Positions 46,991 to 58,137 of a DNA stretch of 64,000 nucleotides are shown one piece after another. Made by a program: the position numbers and the translations under genes. The stretch is taken from NCBI GenBank assembly GCA_036365145.1, contig JAEOAD010001413.1:2802001-2866000 (forward strand), written 5' to 3'. The DNA comes from Orientallactaga sibirica. Taxonomy: Eukaryota; Chordata; Mammalia; Rodentia; Dipodidae. Each line of letters starts with the position of its first letter. Within the stretch, counting starts at the first letter, position 1. Under the pieces are notes generated by a model that saw only the letters and a list, made by a program, of their open reading frames with translations, was not told the origin of the DNA and ran no database searches.

Positions 46991-48830
46991 GAGGGTGACC
47001 AGACAATCTGACGGATGCTGAGAGGCAGCACTCTTTACTGCTAGGTTTGTCAGTCTATTCCCTCTTGCTTCTGTGGTCTCCCCTTTCTGATGGCCTAGAC
47101 GATGAATTATAGCCACTTTAGCAGGCTCCCAAATGGCAGCCAATTAATCCAAAATTTTATTTTATTTTTAATGTCTTTACCTTCTGCTATTAACAAATAG
47201 CCTTTGCTCCTGGTAGATGGCCCCATGGACATGAGCCATGGCAAAGGCATAATGGCTGTCTGTGTAGATATTCACTGTCTTGTCTTTTCCCAGTATCTGA
47301 GCCTTGGTCAATGTTATCAATTCAGCTTTCTGAGCAGATGTACCCTGAGGCAGGGCCTCAGCCCACAGGGTTTTTTTTTTTTTTTCCAAAGTCACCATAG
47401 TTGCCCCTGCATACCTGATTCTGTCCATGACAAAGCTACTGTCATCAGAATACATCACCAGGTTAGGGTTCAACCAAGCCATATCTGTCAGATTTGGGAA
47501 GAGCCCATGAAAGGTGGCAGTGATCTCTACACAGTCATGAAGAGGAATTGATGCCTTATCAGTTTCAGGCAGCAGGGGGGCTGGATTTAAAATCACAGTT
47601 TGGGGCTAGAAAGATGGCTTAGCAGTTAAGGCACCTGCCTCCTAAGCCTAAGAACCTGGTTCCAATCTCCAGGTCCCACATTTAGCCAGATGCAAAGTGA
47701 CACAAGTGCGCAATGCCGCACTTGACCACAAGGGGGCGAACACATCTGGATTTTGTTCTCAGCAGCTGAGAGGCTGCTGGCACACCCATCTCTGTCTTCC
47801 TCTCCCTCTCTCTCTGTCTCTCTCAAAAAAAAAAAAAAATCACAGTTTGGTGAGACTGGGTCCTTGGTTGGTCTTAGAGCAAGGCTTGATAGTGGGTTAG
47901 GCGGGAGTTGGAAAGTCATTGAGCCGGAGGGCTTTTTAGAAGCATCTCTATCACATGCAGGGCTGTAATTGATAAAGTCTATCCCAAGGTTAGTTTTCTG
48001 CTTCCTTTGTCAGAATAGCAGCAGCTGCAATAGCCCAGAGGCAAGGGGCCAACCAGTATCTACTGGGTCTAACTTCTTAGACAAATAGGCCATTAGGTGA
48101 TGTTATGGCCCCAGTCTCTGGGTTAGGATGCCCCTGGCTGCCCCCTTCTCTTCATCCATGTACAAGTGGAAGGATTTGGTTAAGTCTGAAAGTGCCAGGG
48201 CAGTTTGGGGATGTTTGTTCCTCATTTTTAGTCCAATTAAAATCTTTTTCTTGCCTTCTAGTGGCCTCATATAGAGGCTTGGCTAATTCAGCAAACCATG
48301 GAATCCAAATTCTGTAATGCCCAACAGTTTCAAGGAATTCTCAGATTTGTCTCTTAGTCTGAGGCATGGGGATCTGAGTGATGGCCTAAATTCTAGAGGC
48401 CGACAGCATCCTCTTACCTCCTTGGAGTTCGTATCCCAAGCAGGTTGCCTTAAGCACGCACAGCTGAGCCTTCCTGGCTGACACAGGATAGCCCAGATGT
48501 TGAAAGATGTCCAGGAGATGCACTGTGACAGCGAGACATTTTTTCTCTGTTGCTGCGGCTAGGAGAAGGTCATCCACGTACTGCAGGAGTGGTGCCTCAG
48601 GCGTCTCATTGCAAAAATAATTGCAAATCCTTATGGAGAGCCTCATCAAAGAGAGTAGAGGAATTTTTAAATCCCTGTGGAAGTCTAGTCCAGGTCAGTT
48701 GCCCACTGGTGCCTCGTTCCGTATCTGTCCATTCAAAGGCAAAAATGGGTTGACTTCCCTTCGCCAATGGGGTGTTAAAGAAAGCTCCCTTTAGGTCCAG
48801 CACAGTATATGTCTTTCAGGTGGAATCATT
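46985..48830 (-). pseudogene. Gammaretrovirus-like pol remnant (reverse transcriptase, RNase H)
   Basis: The minus strand shows reverse-transcriptase fingers/palm with [14 protein letters not shown] around 48700 and the catalytic LLQYVDDLLLAA around 48570. Connection-domain sequence follows to about 47860. RNase H lies at 47597-47177 with DDSSF, GTSAQKAELITLT and YTDSHYAFAMAHVHG, then GHQKGETTEARGN near 47080. A long-form SINE (47603-47850) splits it, and stops and frame changes occur between blocks. Protease and most of integrase are absent. Confidence 0.85.
47603..47850 (+). repeat. Long-form tRNA-type SINE inside retroviral pol
   Basis: The plus copy starts 'ggggctagaaagatggcttag' and shows the long-form landmarks 'caatgccgcacttgaccaca' and 'agggggcg', then a CT tract and an A14 tail. 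The flanks 'aatcacagtttgg' occur on both sides (about 47590 and 47839) as a target-site duplication. Confidence 0.9.
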
Positions 48831-48879
48831 CTGAGCAAAGTATAAGGGCTGTCTCACGGGGCCTTGTGCCTTCTGGAAA

Positions 48880-49760
48880 GTAGCCACCATTACCTTAGTC
48901 ATTTTCTTAGCCTGTCTATCTCTAGAGTGTCTTTATTATTATATACCCTGGCAGTAATCTCTATTAACTCTGAAAGAAGTTTACTCTTAAAGCCTTTTAT
49001 TTTCTGAATCTCCTTTCTAATATCTGATGTGAACTGAGTTACAAAAGCAATGTTAAAATTTTTTTTTTATTTATTTTTGGAGAGAGACACAGAGAGAGAT
49101 AGAGAGGGAGAGGGAGACAGATAGAGATGGGCGCGCCAGCAGTGTCTCAGCTGCTGCGAACGAAATCCAGATGTGTGCGCCCCCTTCTGGTCAAGTGTGG
49201 CATTGCGCCCTTGCGTCACTTTGCATCTGGCTAAACATGGGACCTGGAGATTGGAACTGGGTTCTTAGGCTTAGCAGGCAGGCGCCTTAGCCACTAAGCC
49301 ATCTCTCCAGCCCCACAAAAGCAATGTTAATAGTTCGCCTATTCTCAGGGGCTTCAGGATCTATGGAGGGGGGAGGGGTATGTCCTATTTGCTTCCTGCA
49401 GTCTTTTTAGGAAAGCAGTGGGGACTCTGTGGGCCCTTGGGTCCCTTCACCCACCTTAGACAAATTTGTAGGGCACTGAGCAAAAGGCTGCCTGGAGACC
49501 ACCCATCAGAGTCCGGTGAAAGAGGTTAAGGAACGCCCTACCTTCAGGGGTGTTGGGATCCCAGTGTGGAAAAGAAAACCTTGTCAATAACATTAGGGTT
49601 CTCCATGAGGTGGTCTTTGGCTCCCAACACTAGTTTCTTGGCTTCCCTTCAGATTTTTTCATGTTTTCTGTGGTGAAGAGGATCTGCAAGAGTTGCTGAC
49701 AGTCCTCCCATGTGGGCTGATGGGTGTAGAAGACTGTCTCGAAATGGGATATCAGAGAAC
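48880..49760 (-). pseudogene. Gammaretrovirus-like gag capsid remnant, provirus piece 1
   Basis: The minus strand parallels the capsid block at 45310-45660, with about the same order of motifs (for example plus-strand 'gacagtcctccca' at 49700 and 45601) but clear divergence, so it is a separate insertion or an old duplicate. A long-form SINE (about 49055-49315, minus) interrupts it. Capsid runs straight into reverse transcriptase near 48880 with no nucleocapsid or protease, implying an internal deletion. Confidence 0.75.
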
Positions 49761-49884
49761 CTGCTTTAAATCACATTTAGGTTTAGCAATAAGAATGGGG
49801 GTGTTGGGGACTCAAACCTAGATTTTTAGGCTTCCCAGATAAGCACCTTACCTGTTAAGCCATCATTTATTTGATGCCCTTTTT

Positions 49885-50065
49885 AAAAATTTATTTATTT
49901 GCAAGCAGAGATAAAGAGAAATAATGGGCATGCCAGGGCCTCCAGCCACTGCAAACGGACTCCAGATGCATGTGCCCCTTGAGTTAACATGGGTCCTGGG
50001 GAATCGAACTGGGGTCCTTTGGCTTTGCAGGCAAGTGCCTTAACTGTTAAGCCATTTCTCCAGCC
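49885..50065 (-). repeat. tRNA-type SINE, minus strand
   Basis: Typical ending 'ttaactgttaagccatttctccagcccc' at 50039-50067, quoted as a landmark, and 'gccactgcaaacggactcc' at about 49945. An older SINE scrap precedes it at about 49790-49870. Confidence 0.85.
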
Positions 50066-51060
50066 CCTGATGCCCTTCTTTTTATATCATCTGTTTATAT
50101 CTCAATATACATTTTAGGTAAGTCTGATGTTTGCCTTATATAAGGAGTTTGTAACTTGATTAAGTACCTTGACTCAGTTTACCTATTTAACCTTTTGTCT
50201 ACTGAGAAATTTCATCTAACAGTTGAACAGGTATTCAAAAGAAAACTATAAAGAGAAACAAAATTATATGCCATTTCTTATTCCCTTTTCCTTGTTGGAG
50301 ACAATTGGCCATTTTGTCTGGACAGGGTCAGGGGGACATATGGCTTAAACTTGCATGGGGTCTGAGATAAAGGGGGCGTCATCCCTTTTTCAGAGTCCAG
50401 CTTGCCATGATTTTAAATAACATATAACAGTAAGCAAGAGCAAAAGGAAATGACAGGGCAGAAAGCTAAGCATCCTGCATTCCTTGTCTTACTCTGAAAT
50501 TGTTTGTTTTTACATAATTTATTTTATCCATTTGTAATATATAAGGTGATAGGGTCTTATCTATGTCTAACCTGGTTAGAGCTCCAAAGAATATGAATTA
50601 CATCTGTGCTTATGACTTTGTGACCCACCTAGCATAGGGCATCAGCTATGTTTAATGTAAGTTGAATTTACATTAAGTCTATGCCCCTATATAAAACCTT
50701 TAGAGCATCCTTAAAAGTCTGTAAACAGTTAAAAAATCTTTAACTTCAGGCATGGTGTTTAGGTTTAGCCTGAAAATTAGCTTTCTATTCCTTTTAAAAG
50801 GAAATTAATTTTAGGCAAAATCTGGTCTTTTAGATCTTACTCCCTTTTTATATATGCACATTTTATCCACATACTTTAACATTCTGATCTAAGTTCCATT
50901 CAAAAAAGCATAAGCATTTTATGTCCAACATTGACAAATACCTTCCCAGTTTTTTAATCATTTCATCTCAACCTATAATTAACCATTTTTTATAAGACTA
51001 AAAATTACTCCAAATCAATTAATCTTATTACCCATTGACAAAGAGCAAGTAGTTTGACTT
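50066..51060. other. AT-rich stretch with no recognised feature
   Basis: About 1 kb of AT-rich sequence lies between the retroviral gag/SINE cluster and two B1-like elements. No frame above 60 codons and no splice pattern or repeat family is recognised. It could be degraded retroviral or LTR sequence, given its neighbours, but I see no motif that shows this. Confidence 0.5.
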
Positions 51061-51074
51061 CAAAAAGTAAAACA

Positions 51075-51400
51075 AGCCGGGCGTGGTGGTGCACGCCTTT
51101 AATCCCAGCACTCGGGAGGCAGAGGTAGGAGGATCGCCATGAGTTCGAGGCCACCCTGAGACTACATAGTTAATTCCAGGTCAGCCTGGACCAGAGTGAG
51201 ACCCTACCTCGCAAAACCAAAAAAAAAAAAAAAGTAAAACAAGACGGGTGTGGTGGCGCACACCTTTAATCCCAGCACTCAGGAGGCAGAGGTAAGAGGA
51301 TCACCATGAGTTCAAGGCCACCCTGAGACTCCATAGTGAATTCCAGGTCAGCCTGGACTAGAGTGAGACTCAACCTCAAAACAACAACAACAAAAAAAAA
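51075..51400 (+). repeat. Two adjacent plus-strand B1-like SINEs
   Basis: Full-length copies at about 51077-51232 and 51244-51398 share flanking 'aaaagtaaaaca' (51054-51064, 51230-51241 and 51399-51410). This suggests that each inserted at the same short site, with target-site duplications. Confidence 0.85.
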
Positions 51401-51689
51401 GTAAAACATTTTACTACTGTACATTTGTAGAGAAAAAGCCTTAGTATTTAGGTCACCAAAAAAAAAAAAAAAAAAAAATCTCTACCTGACAACCAGCCTT
51501 GCTTTATAATACCAATATATATTCCTTCAGATTTTATATAACCCATTGATTTTAGATAGCTCTTATTAACAAACTCTATGAAATACATTTTCTATGAAAA
51601 CATGACAATCGTTTTGGGGATAATCTTTATCAATATCTCTAACACACTTGGAAATGCCCAAGAAGGGTGGGGTTCTCCACCAGATATTA

Positions 51690-51944
51690 TCAAACAGTAA
51701 TGTACGGGACCTGGTCAGGATACCCAGGAATCCCACACAGAATACCCTTAACTTGATAAATGGTGGGAAGGTGGAAGGTGCCTCTCTCTGGCCATCTCAC
51801 ATTGAAAGTCAGCCACTCATTCCTGCAAAAGATGGTTAATTTTCACGACCCTACTATTAAACCCAGGTTGTCTGCCAGGCATCTGAAATCCTTAAAGTGT
51901 GACTGGACTAGGTCCAGTGGGGTGGAGCTCGCCGCCTGTCCCAT
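51690..51944 (-). pseudogene. Retroviral gag matrix remnant in duplication copy A
   Basis: The minus-strand ATG at 51942-51944 opens MGQAASSTPLDLVQSHFKDF, a gammaretroviral matrix start. A TGA follows after about 33 codons, and [19 protein letters not shown] sequence continues in another frame. An in-frame TAA lies three codons before the ATG. It is related to, but clearly different from, the matrix at 46350. Confidence 0.75.
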
Positions 51945-51969
51945 GGTGTCTTACAAGAAAGTAAAAAGG

Positions 51970-52195
51970 GGCTGGAGAGATAGCTTAGCAGCTAAGGCAT
52001 TTGCCTGTGAGGTCTAAGGACCCCAGTTCGATTCTCCAGGTCCCACATAAGCCAGATGCACATGGGAGCGCATGAGTCTGGAGTTTGTTTGCAGTGGCTA
52101 GAGACCCTGGCCTACCCATTTCCCCTCTCTTTCTCCACCTCTCTCTGTCTCTAATAAATAAATAAAAATAAAATCTTTTTAAAAAAAAGAAAGAA
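51970..52195 (+). repeat. tRNA-type SINE in retroviral leader with target-site duplication
   Basis: A short-form plus SINE inserted between the retroviral leader and gag start. The sequence 'aagaaagtaaaaagg' occurs immediately before it (51955-51969) and after it (52196-52210), an unambiguous 15-base target-site duplication. The same insertion is in copy B (54333-54545), so it predates the tandem duplication. Confidence 0.9.
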
Positions 52196-52209
52196 AAGAA
52201 AGTAAAAAG

Positions 52210-52550
52210 GACGAACAAGACACAAACACACAGACACAGAAACAAATTCCCCAGGTAGTGAAAAAAGAAACCAAAACCGTGCAGACGGAGGCCTGTCCCG
52301 TAAACGGGCTCTGCCAGATGGGCGCAACCCGTCAGTATTTACCCAAACCAGAGTCAGACTGGAGCTCTCCCGCTCCACAGTCGGTGGCCTGTCCCATAAC
52401 GGGCTCCACCAGAAGGGGGTCAGGAGCATCCTTGGAACCCCCCTGGCCCCGAGGTAATATGTGGCTCGTCAGCCTTACCTCTGTGGGCCTCCAGATTGTG
52501 TCTGGACATCAGATTTACCAGAGAAACAAGGAACCAAATAAAACAGAGAC
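52210..52550 (-). mobile_element. Retroviral leader-like sequence, copy A
   Basis: This lies upstream of the matrix start on the minus strand. It is GC-richer than its surroundings and contains an internal near-repeat 'ggcctgtccc' (52291 and 52388), each followed by 'aacgggctc'. No full LTR or clear primer-binding site was found before the B1-like element at 52557. Confidence 0.5.
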
Positions 52551-52694
52551 AGACACCGGGCGTGGTGGCGCACGCCTTTAATCCCAGCATTCGGGAGGCA
52601 GAGGTAAGAGGATTGCCTGACTACAAGGCCACCCTGAGACTACATAGTGAATTCCAGGTCAGCCTTGGCTAGAGTGAGACTCTACCTTAAAAAC

Positions 52695-52736
<42 letters not shown>

Positions 52737-52739
52737 AGA

Positions 52740-53380
52740 CTGCATGCAGCCCTGTGGAAGAGAGAAGTTGTCGACACTGATAAACACCAGCAGACATTGC
52801 AAGCCTTAAGACTGGTCATCCAGGCCAAATATGCTAACTGGTGCAATAGTGGCATGTCTGTTATGTCTAATTGGACTGGAGGCCCGCTCCATGGAAGTGA
52901 ATACATGCCTAGTACTGAAAACCTAGTCAAAAGCCTAGGGCAGGGAGATCATGAACCCTAGGAGAGTAACACCTACTGTGGTCTGGCTACGTGCATATAC
53001 TATGCTCACCAAACTGCCCAGTAAGCACTTCTGTTAATGTCCACACCCATATATTAATGCTACTCTCACTTGTGGTTAGAGAAGCTTCTCTTTTCAGATG
53101 GTGGTGATCTTGGGATGACTCAAAAGGCACCATGGTGCTGAGAAGAAGGGTCAGAGGAGTGCTCAGTACTGAGATATCTCTATCATATCTTCCAAGCTCA
53201 GGGTCCATTGCGGAAGAGGTGGCAGGAAGAATGTAAGAGCCAAAGGAAGGGCAGGACTGCTTACAATTCAATCTTCCAGACACAAATTGGCCTGGATATC
53301 CATGACCTCGCAGTGCCTGGCACTACCTACACAATACCTTCATAATAGGAGGACAAGATGATAACATCAAAATTAAAGAG
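52740..53380 (+). mobile_element. LINE-like 3' region, copy A
   Basis: Continuous sequence without SINE homology, duplicated in copy B at about 55070-55722. Its B copy resumes after an SINE cluster at 56630 and ends 'tatggtttattgtctataattatgg'-like, close to the L1-like tail seen at 61690-61745. I infer a rodent LINE-1 3' end on that basis; no reverse-transcriptase motif is present. Confidence 0.45.
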
Positions 53381-53798
53381 AGAGGACTGGAGAGAGAGGC
53401 CTTAGCAGTTAAGGCACTTGCCTATGAAGCCTAAGGACCCACATAAGCCAGATGCACAAGGTGGCTCATGTGCATGCATCTGGAGTTCATTTGCAGTGGC
53501 TAGAGGCCCTAGCACACCCATTCTCTCTCTCTATTTAACTCTTTCTCTCTCAAATAAAAAATGAAAGAAAATATTTTAAAACTGTTTTTTAAAAAAACAA
53601 AATTAGGGGGCTGGAGAGATGGCTTAGTGGTTAAGGTGCTTGCCTTCAAAGCCAAAGGACCCATATTCAATTCCCCAGGACCCTCATAAGCCAGATGCAC
53701 AAGGGGGCAGATGCATCCGTAGTTCGTTTGCAGTGGCTAGAGGCCCTGACATGCCCATTTTTTCTCTATCTTCTCTCTCTCTCTCTCTCTCTCTCTGC

Positions 53799-55950
53799 AA
53801 AAGCCTTAGTATTTAGGTCACCAAAAAAAAAAAAAAAAAAATCTCTACCTGACAACCAGCCTTGCTTTATAATACCAATATATATTCCTTCAGATTTTAT
53901 ATAACCCATTGATTTTAGATAGCTCCTATTAACAAACTCTATGAAATACATTTTCTATGAAAACATGACAATCGTTTTGGGGATAATCTTTATCAATATC
54001 TCTAACACACTTGGAAATGCCCAAGAAGGGTGGGGTTCTCCACCAGATATTATCAAACAGTAATGTACGGGACCTGGTCAGGATACCCAGGAATCCCACA
54101 CAGAATACCCTTAACTTGATAAATGGTGGGAAGGTGGAAGGTGCCTCTCTCTGGCCATCTCACATTGAAAGTCAGCCACTCATTCCTGCAAAAGATGGTT
54201 AATTTTCACGGCCCTACTATTAAACCCAGGTTGTCTGCCAGGCATTCTGAAATCCTTAAAGTGTGACTGGACTAGGCCCAGTGGGGTGGAGCTTGCCGCC
54301 TGTCCCATGGTGTCTTACAAGAAAGTAAAAAGGGGCTGGAGAGATGGCTTAGCAGCTAAGGCATTTGCCTGTGAGGTCTAAGGACCCCAGTTCGATTCTC
54401 CAGGTCCCACGTAAGCCAGATGCACATGGGAGCGCATGAGTCTGGAGTTTGTTTGCAGTGGCTAGAGACCCTGGCCTACCCATTTTCCCCCTCCGTCTCC
54501 ACTCTCTCTGTCTCTAATAAATAAATAAAAATAAAATCTTTAAAAGAAAAAGTAAAAAGGACGAACAAGACACAAACACACAGACACAGAAACAAATTCC
54601 CCAGGGAGTGAAAAAAGAAACCAAAACCGTGCAGACGGAGGCCTGTCCCGGAAACGGGCTCCGCCAGATGGGCGCGACCCGTCAGTATTTACCCAAACCA
54701 GAGTCAGACTGGAGCTCTCCCGCTCCACAGTCGGTGGCCTGTCCCATAACGGGCTCCACCAGAAGGGGGTCAGGAGCATCCTCGGAACCCCCCTGGCCCC
54801 GAGGTAATATGTGGCTCGTCAGCCTTACCTCTGTGGGCCTCCAGATTGTGTCTGGACATCAGATTTACCAGAGAAACAAGGAACCAAATAAAACAGAGAC
54901 AGACACCGGGCGTGGTGGCGCACGCCTTTAATCCCAGCATTCGGGAGGCAGAGGTAAGAGGATTGCCTGACTACAAGGCCACCCTGAGACTACATAGTGA
55001 ATTCCAGGTCAGCCTTGGCTAGAGTGAGACTCTACCTTAAAAACAAAAAAAAAAAAAAAAAAAAAAAAACTAGACTGCATGCAGCCCTGTGGAAGAGAGA
55101 AGTTGTCGACACTGATAAACACCAGCAGACATTGCAAGCCTTAAGACTGGTCATCCAGGCCAAATATGCTAACTGGTGCAATAGTGGCATGTCTGTTATG
55201 TCTAATTGGACTGGAGGCCCGCTCCATGGAAGTGAATACATGCCTAGTACTGAAAACCTAGTCAAAAGCCTAGGGCAGGGAGATCATGAACCCTAGGAGA
55301 GTAACACCTACTGTGGTCTGGCTACGTGCATATACTATGCTCACCAAACTGCCCAGTAAGCACTTCTGTTAATGTCCACACCCATATATTAATGCTACTC
55401 TCACTTGTGGTTAGAGAAGCTTCTCTTTTCAGATGGTGGTGATCTCGGGATGACTCAAAAGGCACCATGGTGCTGAGAAGAAGGGTCAGAGGAGTGCTCA
55501 GTACTGAGATATCTCTATCATATCTTCCAAGCTCAGGGTCCATTATGGAAGAGGTGGCAGGAAGAATGTAAGAGCCAAAGGAAGGGCAGGACTGCTTACA
55601 ATTCAATCTTCCAGACACAAATTGGCCTGGATATCCATGACCTCGCAGTGCCTGGCACTACCTACACAATACCTTCATAATAGGAGGACAAGATGATAAC
55701 ATCAAAATTAAAGAGAGAGGACTGGAGAGAGAGGCCTTAGCAGTTAAGGCACTTGCCTATGAAGCCTAAGGACCCATGTTTGATTCCCCAGGACCCACAT
55801 AAGCCAGATGTACAAGGTGGCTCATGTGCATGCATCTGAAGTTTATTTGCAGTGGCTACAGGCCCTAACACACCCATTCTCTCTATATATTTGCCTCTTT
55901 CTCTCTCAAATAAAAAATGAAAGAAAAAAAAACTATTTTTAAAAACAAAA
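53799..55950 (+). repeat. Second tandem duplication, copy B
   Basis: Matches copy A from 'aaaagccttagt' through the matrix remnant, SINE (54333-54545), leader (54550-54890), B1-like element (54905-55069), LINE-like part (55070-55722) and first trailing SINE (about 55724-55925). The copy then becomes irregular: where copy A has a clean SINE, copy B has the interleaved tract beginning near 55955. Confidence 0.9.
54050..54308 (-). pseudogene. Retroviral gag matrix remnant in duplication copy B
   Basis: Duplicate of the matrix piece at 51690-51944, with ATG at 54306-54308. One extra base near 54246 ('ggcattctgaaat' against 'ggcatctgaaat' at 51880) adds a further frame difference between copies. 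It is defective in both. Confidence 0.75.
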
Positions 55951-55954
55951 TTAT

Positions 55955-56630
55955 TTTTTTTTTTGGTTTTAGTGGTTAAGGTAGGGTCTCCTTCAAAGCC
56001 CAGGCTGACCTGGAATTAACTCCCAGGTAGTCTCAGATGCACAAGGGGGAAGATGCATCCGCAGTCCTCCTACCTTTGCCTCCCTGACATGCCCATTTTT
56101 CTCTATTCTCTCTCTCTCTCTCTCTCTCTCCTGCTTGCAAATAAATAAAATAAAAATTTTTTAAAATTGTTTTTAAAAACAAAATCCCAACACTCAGGAG
56201 GCTTAGTGGTAGGAGGTGCTTGAGTTCAAGGCCACCCTGAGACCCATATTCAATTCCCTAGGTCAGCCTGGGCCAGTGGGATGCACTTGAAAAAAACAAA
56301 AATAATAATAAAATATAAAAGCATATTAAGAAAAACAAAATTAGGGCTGGAGAGATGGCCCAGTTTTTCTCTATCTTCTAAGCCTCTCTCTCTCTCTGGT
56401 TGCATCTCCAGCGGTTAAAATAAAAATTTTTAAAGCAGCCAGATGCAAAGTGGCTCATGCCACAATCCCAGCACTCAGGAGGTAGAGGTCTGAGGATTTT
56501 GTTGAGTTCAAGGACACTGCTGAGACTACATCTCTATCTGTCTCCCTCTCAGCCTCTGTCTAGTCTGTCTCTCTCTCTCTGTGTCTCGAAAAACAAAAAT
56601 AAATAATAATAAAGCAATTAAAAAAACAAA
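55955..56630. repeat. Interleaved SINE tract (alternating fragments of two SINE families)
   Basis: Short blocks of 7-25 bases from a tRNA-type SINE and a B1-like SINE alternate while each keeps its own order. At 55965-56130, 'tagtggttaaggt', 'agggtctcc', 'ttcaaagccc', 'aggctgacctggaattaac', 'agatgcacaaggggg', 'cctcctacctttgcctccc' and 'tgacatgcccattttt' follow each other. The same pattern recurs at 56180-56300 and 56342-56600. The whole tract is flanked by 'aaaattaaagaga' at about 55706-55720 and 56632-56644, as for an inserted segment. Confidence 0.7.
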
Positions 56631-56760
56631 ATTAAAGAGACTAATTGCAGGGGTAGGAGACATGATGGAGGGTAGATTTATGAGGGGGAAATAGGGAGGG
56701 ATTATCATGGTTTATTGTCTATAATTATGGAAGTTTTTATAGTTTTTATAAAGTTTTTAT
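56630..56760 (+). mobile_element. LINE-like 3' tail, continuation of copy B
   Basis: Resumes the LINE-like sequence interrupted near 55722 ('aaaattaaagagactaattg'). It runs through a 'tagatttatgagggggaaat' landmark to a 'ttattgtctataattatgg' end, resembling the tail at 61690-61745. Confidence 0.5.
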
Positions 56761-58094
56761 AGCCAGGCGTGGTGGTGCATGTGCCACCATGCCCAGTGAG
56801 CTATATATTTTTTTGTACAGATTTGAGGTATGTGTAGCCAACTGCTCCATTTTGATAGAGCTGGGTGGTGGTGGCCCTATTTGAGTTGTTAACTCTAGCC
56901 CAAGGTAACCTGGAGCTCACTCTGTGTCCCCAGACTGACCTTAGACTCAGAGTGATTCTCCTGTGGTTGCCACCAGGAAGTTGTTATTTTCATGTTTTAT
57001 TCTCATGTGTCTGAAATTCTAATAAATATCTTTGGCACCTGGATCTTTACATTTATAGGTATTATTACTTTTCTCTTCAAAACATATATCTTGGTATTTG
57101 CACAACAAATACGTTTAATTTAAAAATATCAATTTAGCCAGGTGTGGTGGCGCACGCCTTTAATCCCAGCACTTGGGAGGCAGAGGTAGGAGGATCGCCA
57201 TGAGTTCAAGGCCACCCTGAGACTACATAGTGAATTCCAGGTCAGCCTGGACCAGAGTGAGACCCTACCTCGAAAAACCAAAATAAAATAAAATAAAATA
57301 AAATAAAAATAAAAATATCAATTTAAAAAGTAGTATCAGGCTAGAGAGATGGCTTAGTGGTTAAGGTGCTTGCCTGCAAAGCCTAAGGACCCATGTTCCA
57401 TTTCTCTACAGATCCCATGCAAGCTAGATGCACAAAGGTGATGCAAGTGCAAGGTCACACGTGTGCACTAGGTGTTACAAACATCTGGAGTGGCTAAGGC
57501 CCTGGCGCACCAACTCTCTTAAAAAAAATAAAGTGGCCGGGTGTGGTGGCGCACACCTTTAATCCCAGCACTCGGGAGGCAGAGGTAGGAGGATCGCCAT
57601 GAGTTCAAGGCCACTCTGGGACTACATAGTGAATTCCAGGTCAGCCTGAGCTAGAGTGAAACCCTACCTCAAAAAAAATAAATAAATAAATAAATAAAAT
57701 AAAAAAATAAATAAAGTGGCCGGGCATGGTGGCGCACGCCTTTAATCCCAGCACTCGGGAGGCAGAGGTAGGAGGATCGCCGAGAGTTCGAGGCCACCCT
57801 GAGACTACATAGTTAATTCCAGGTCAGCCTGGACCAGAGTGAGACCCTACCTTGCAAAACCAAAAAAAAATAAATTAATTAAATAAAATAAAAATAAAAA
57901 ATAAAGTGGGCTGGAGAGATGGCTTAGTGGTTAAGGCGCCTGCCCACTAAGCCTAAGAGCACCGGTTCCAATCTCCAGGACCCACGTTTAGCAAGATGCA
58001 AAGTGATGCAAGGGTGCAATGCCACACTTGACCACAAGGGGGCGCACACATCTGGATTTCATTTCAGCAGCAGAGAGACTGCTGGTGTGCCCAT

Positions 58095-58137
<43 letters not shown>

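Larger units (their letters stand above)
51434..53798 (+). repeat. Second tandem duplication, copy A (2.36 kb)
   Basis: Direct repeat with 53799 onward, offset 2363-2365 bases. Contents in order: AT-rich sequence, retroviral matrix (minus), tRNA-type SINE (51970-52195), retroviral leader (52210-52550), B1-like element (52557-52735), LINE-like sequence (52740-53380), and two tRNA-type SINEs (about 53384-53580 and 53606-53796). Differences seen by eye are few substitutions and lengths of A runs. The junction joins the CT tract of the last SINE to 'aaaagccttagt'. Confidence 0.9.

Noticed and set aside
47204..47551. 115-codon plus-strand frame over the RNase H region
   Set aside because: It is the antisense shadow of retroviral RNase H. 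The minus strand carries the conserved motifs.
52647..52961. 104-codon frame repeated at 54997-55296
   Set aside because: It starts in a B1-like element, runs through a poly-lysine stretch encoded by an A tail and ends in LINE-like sequence. Its recurrence only reflects the tandem duplication.
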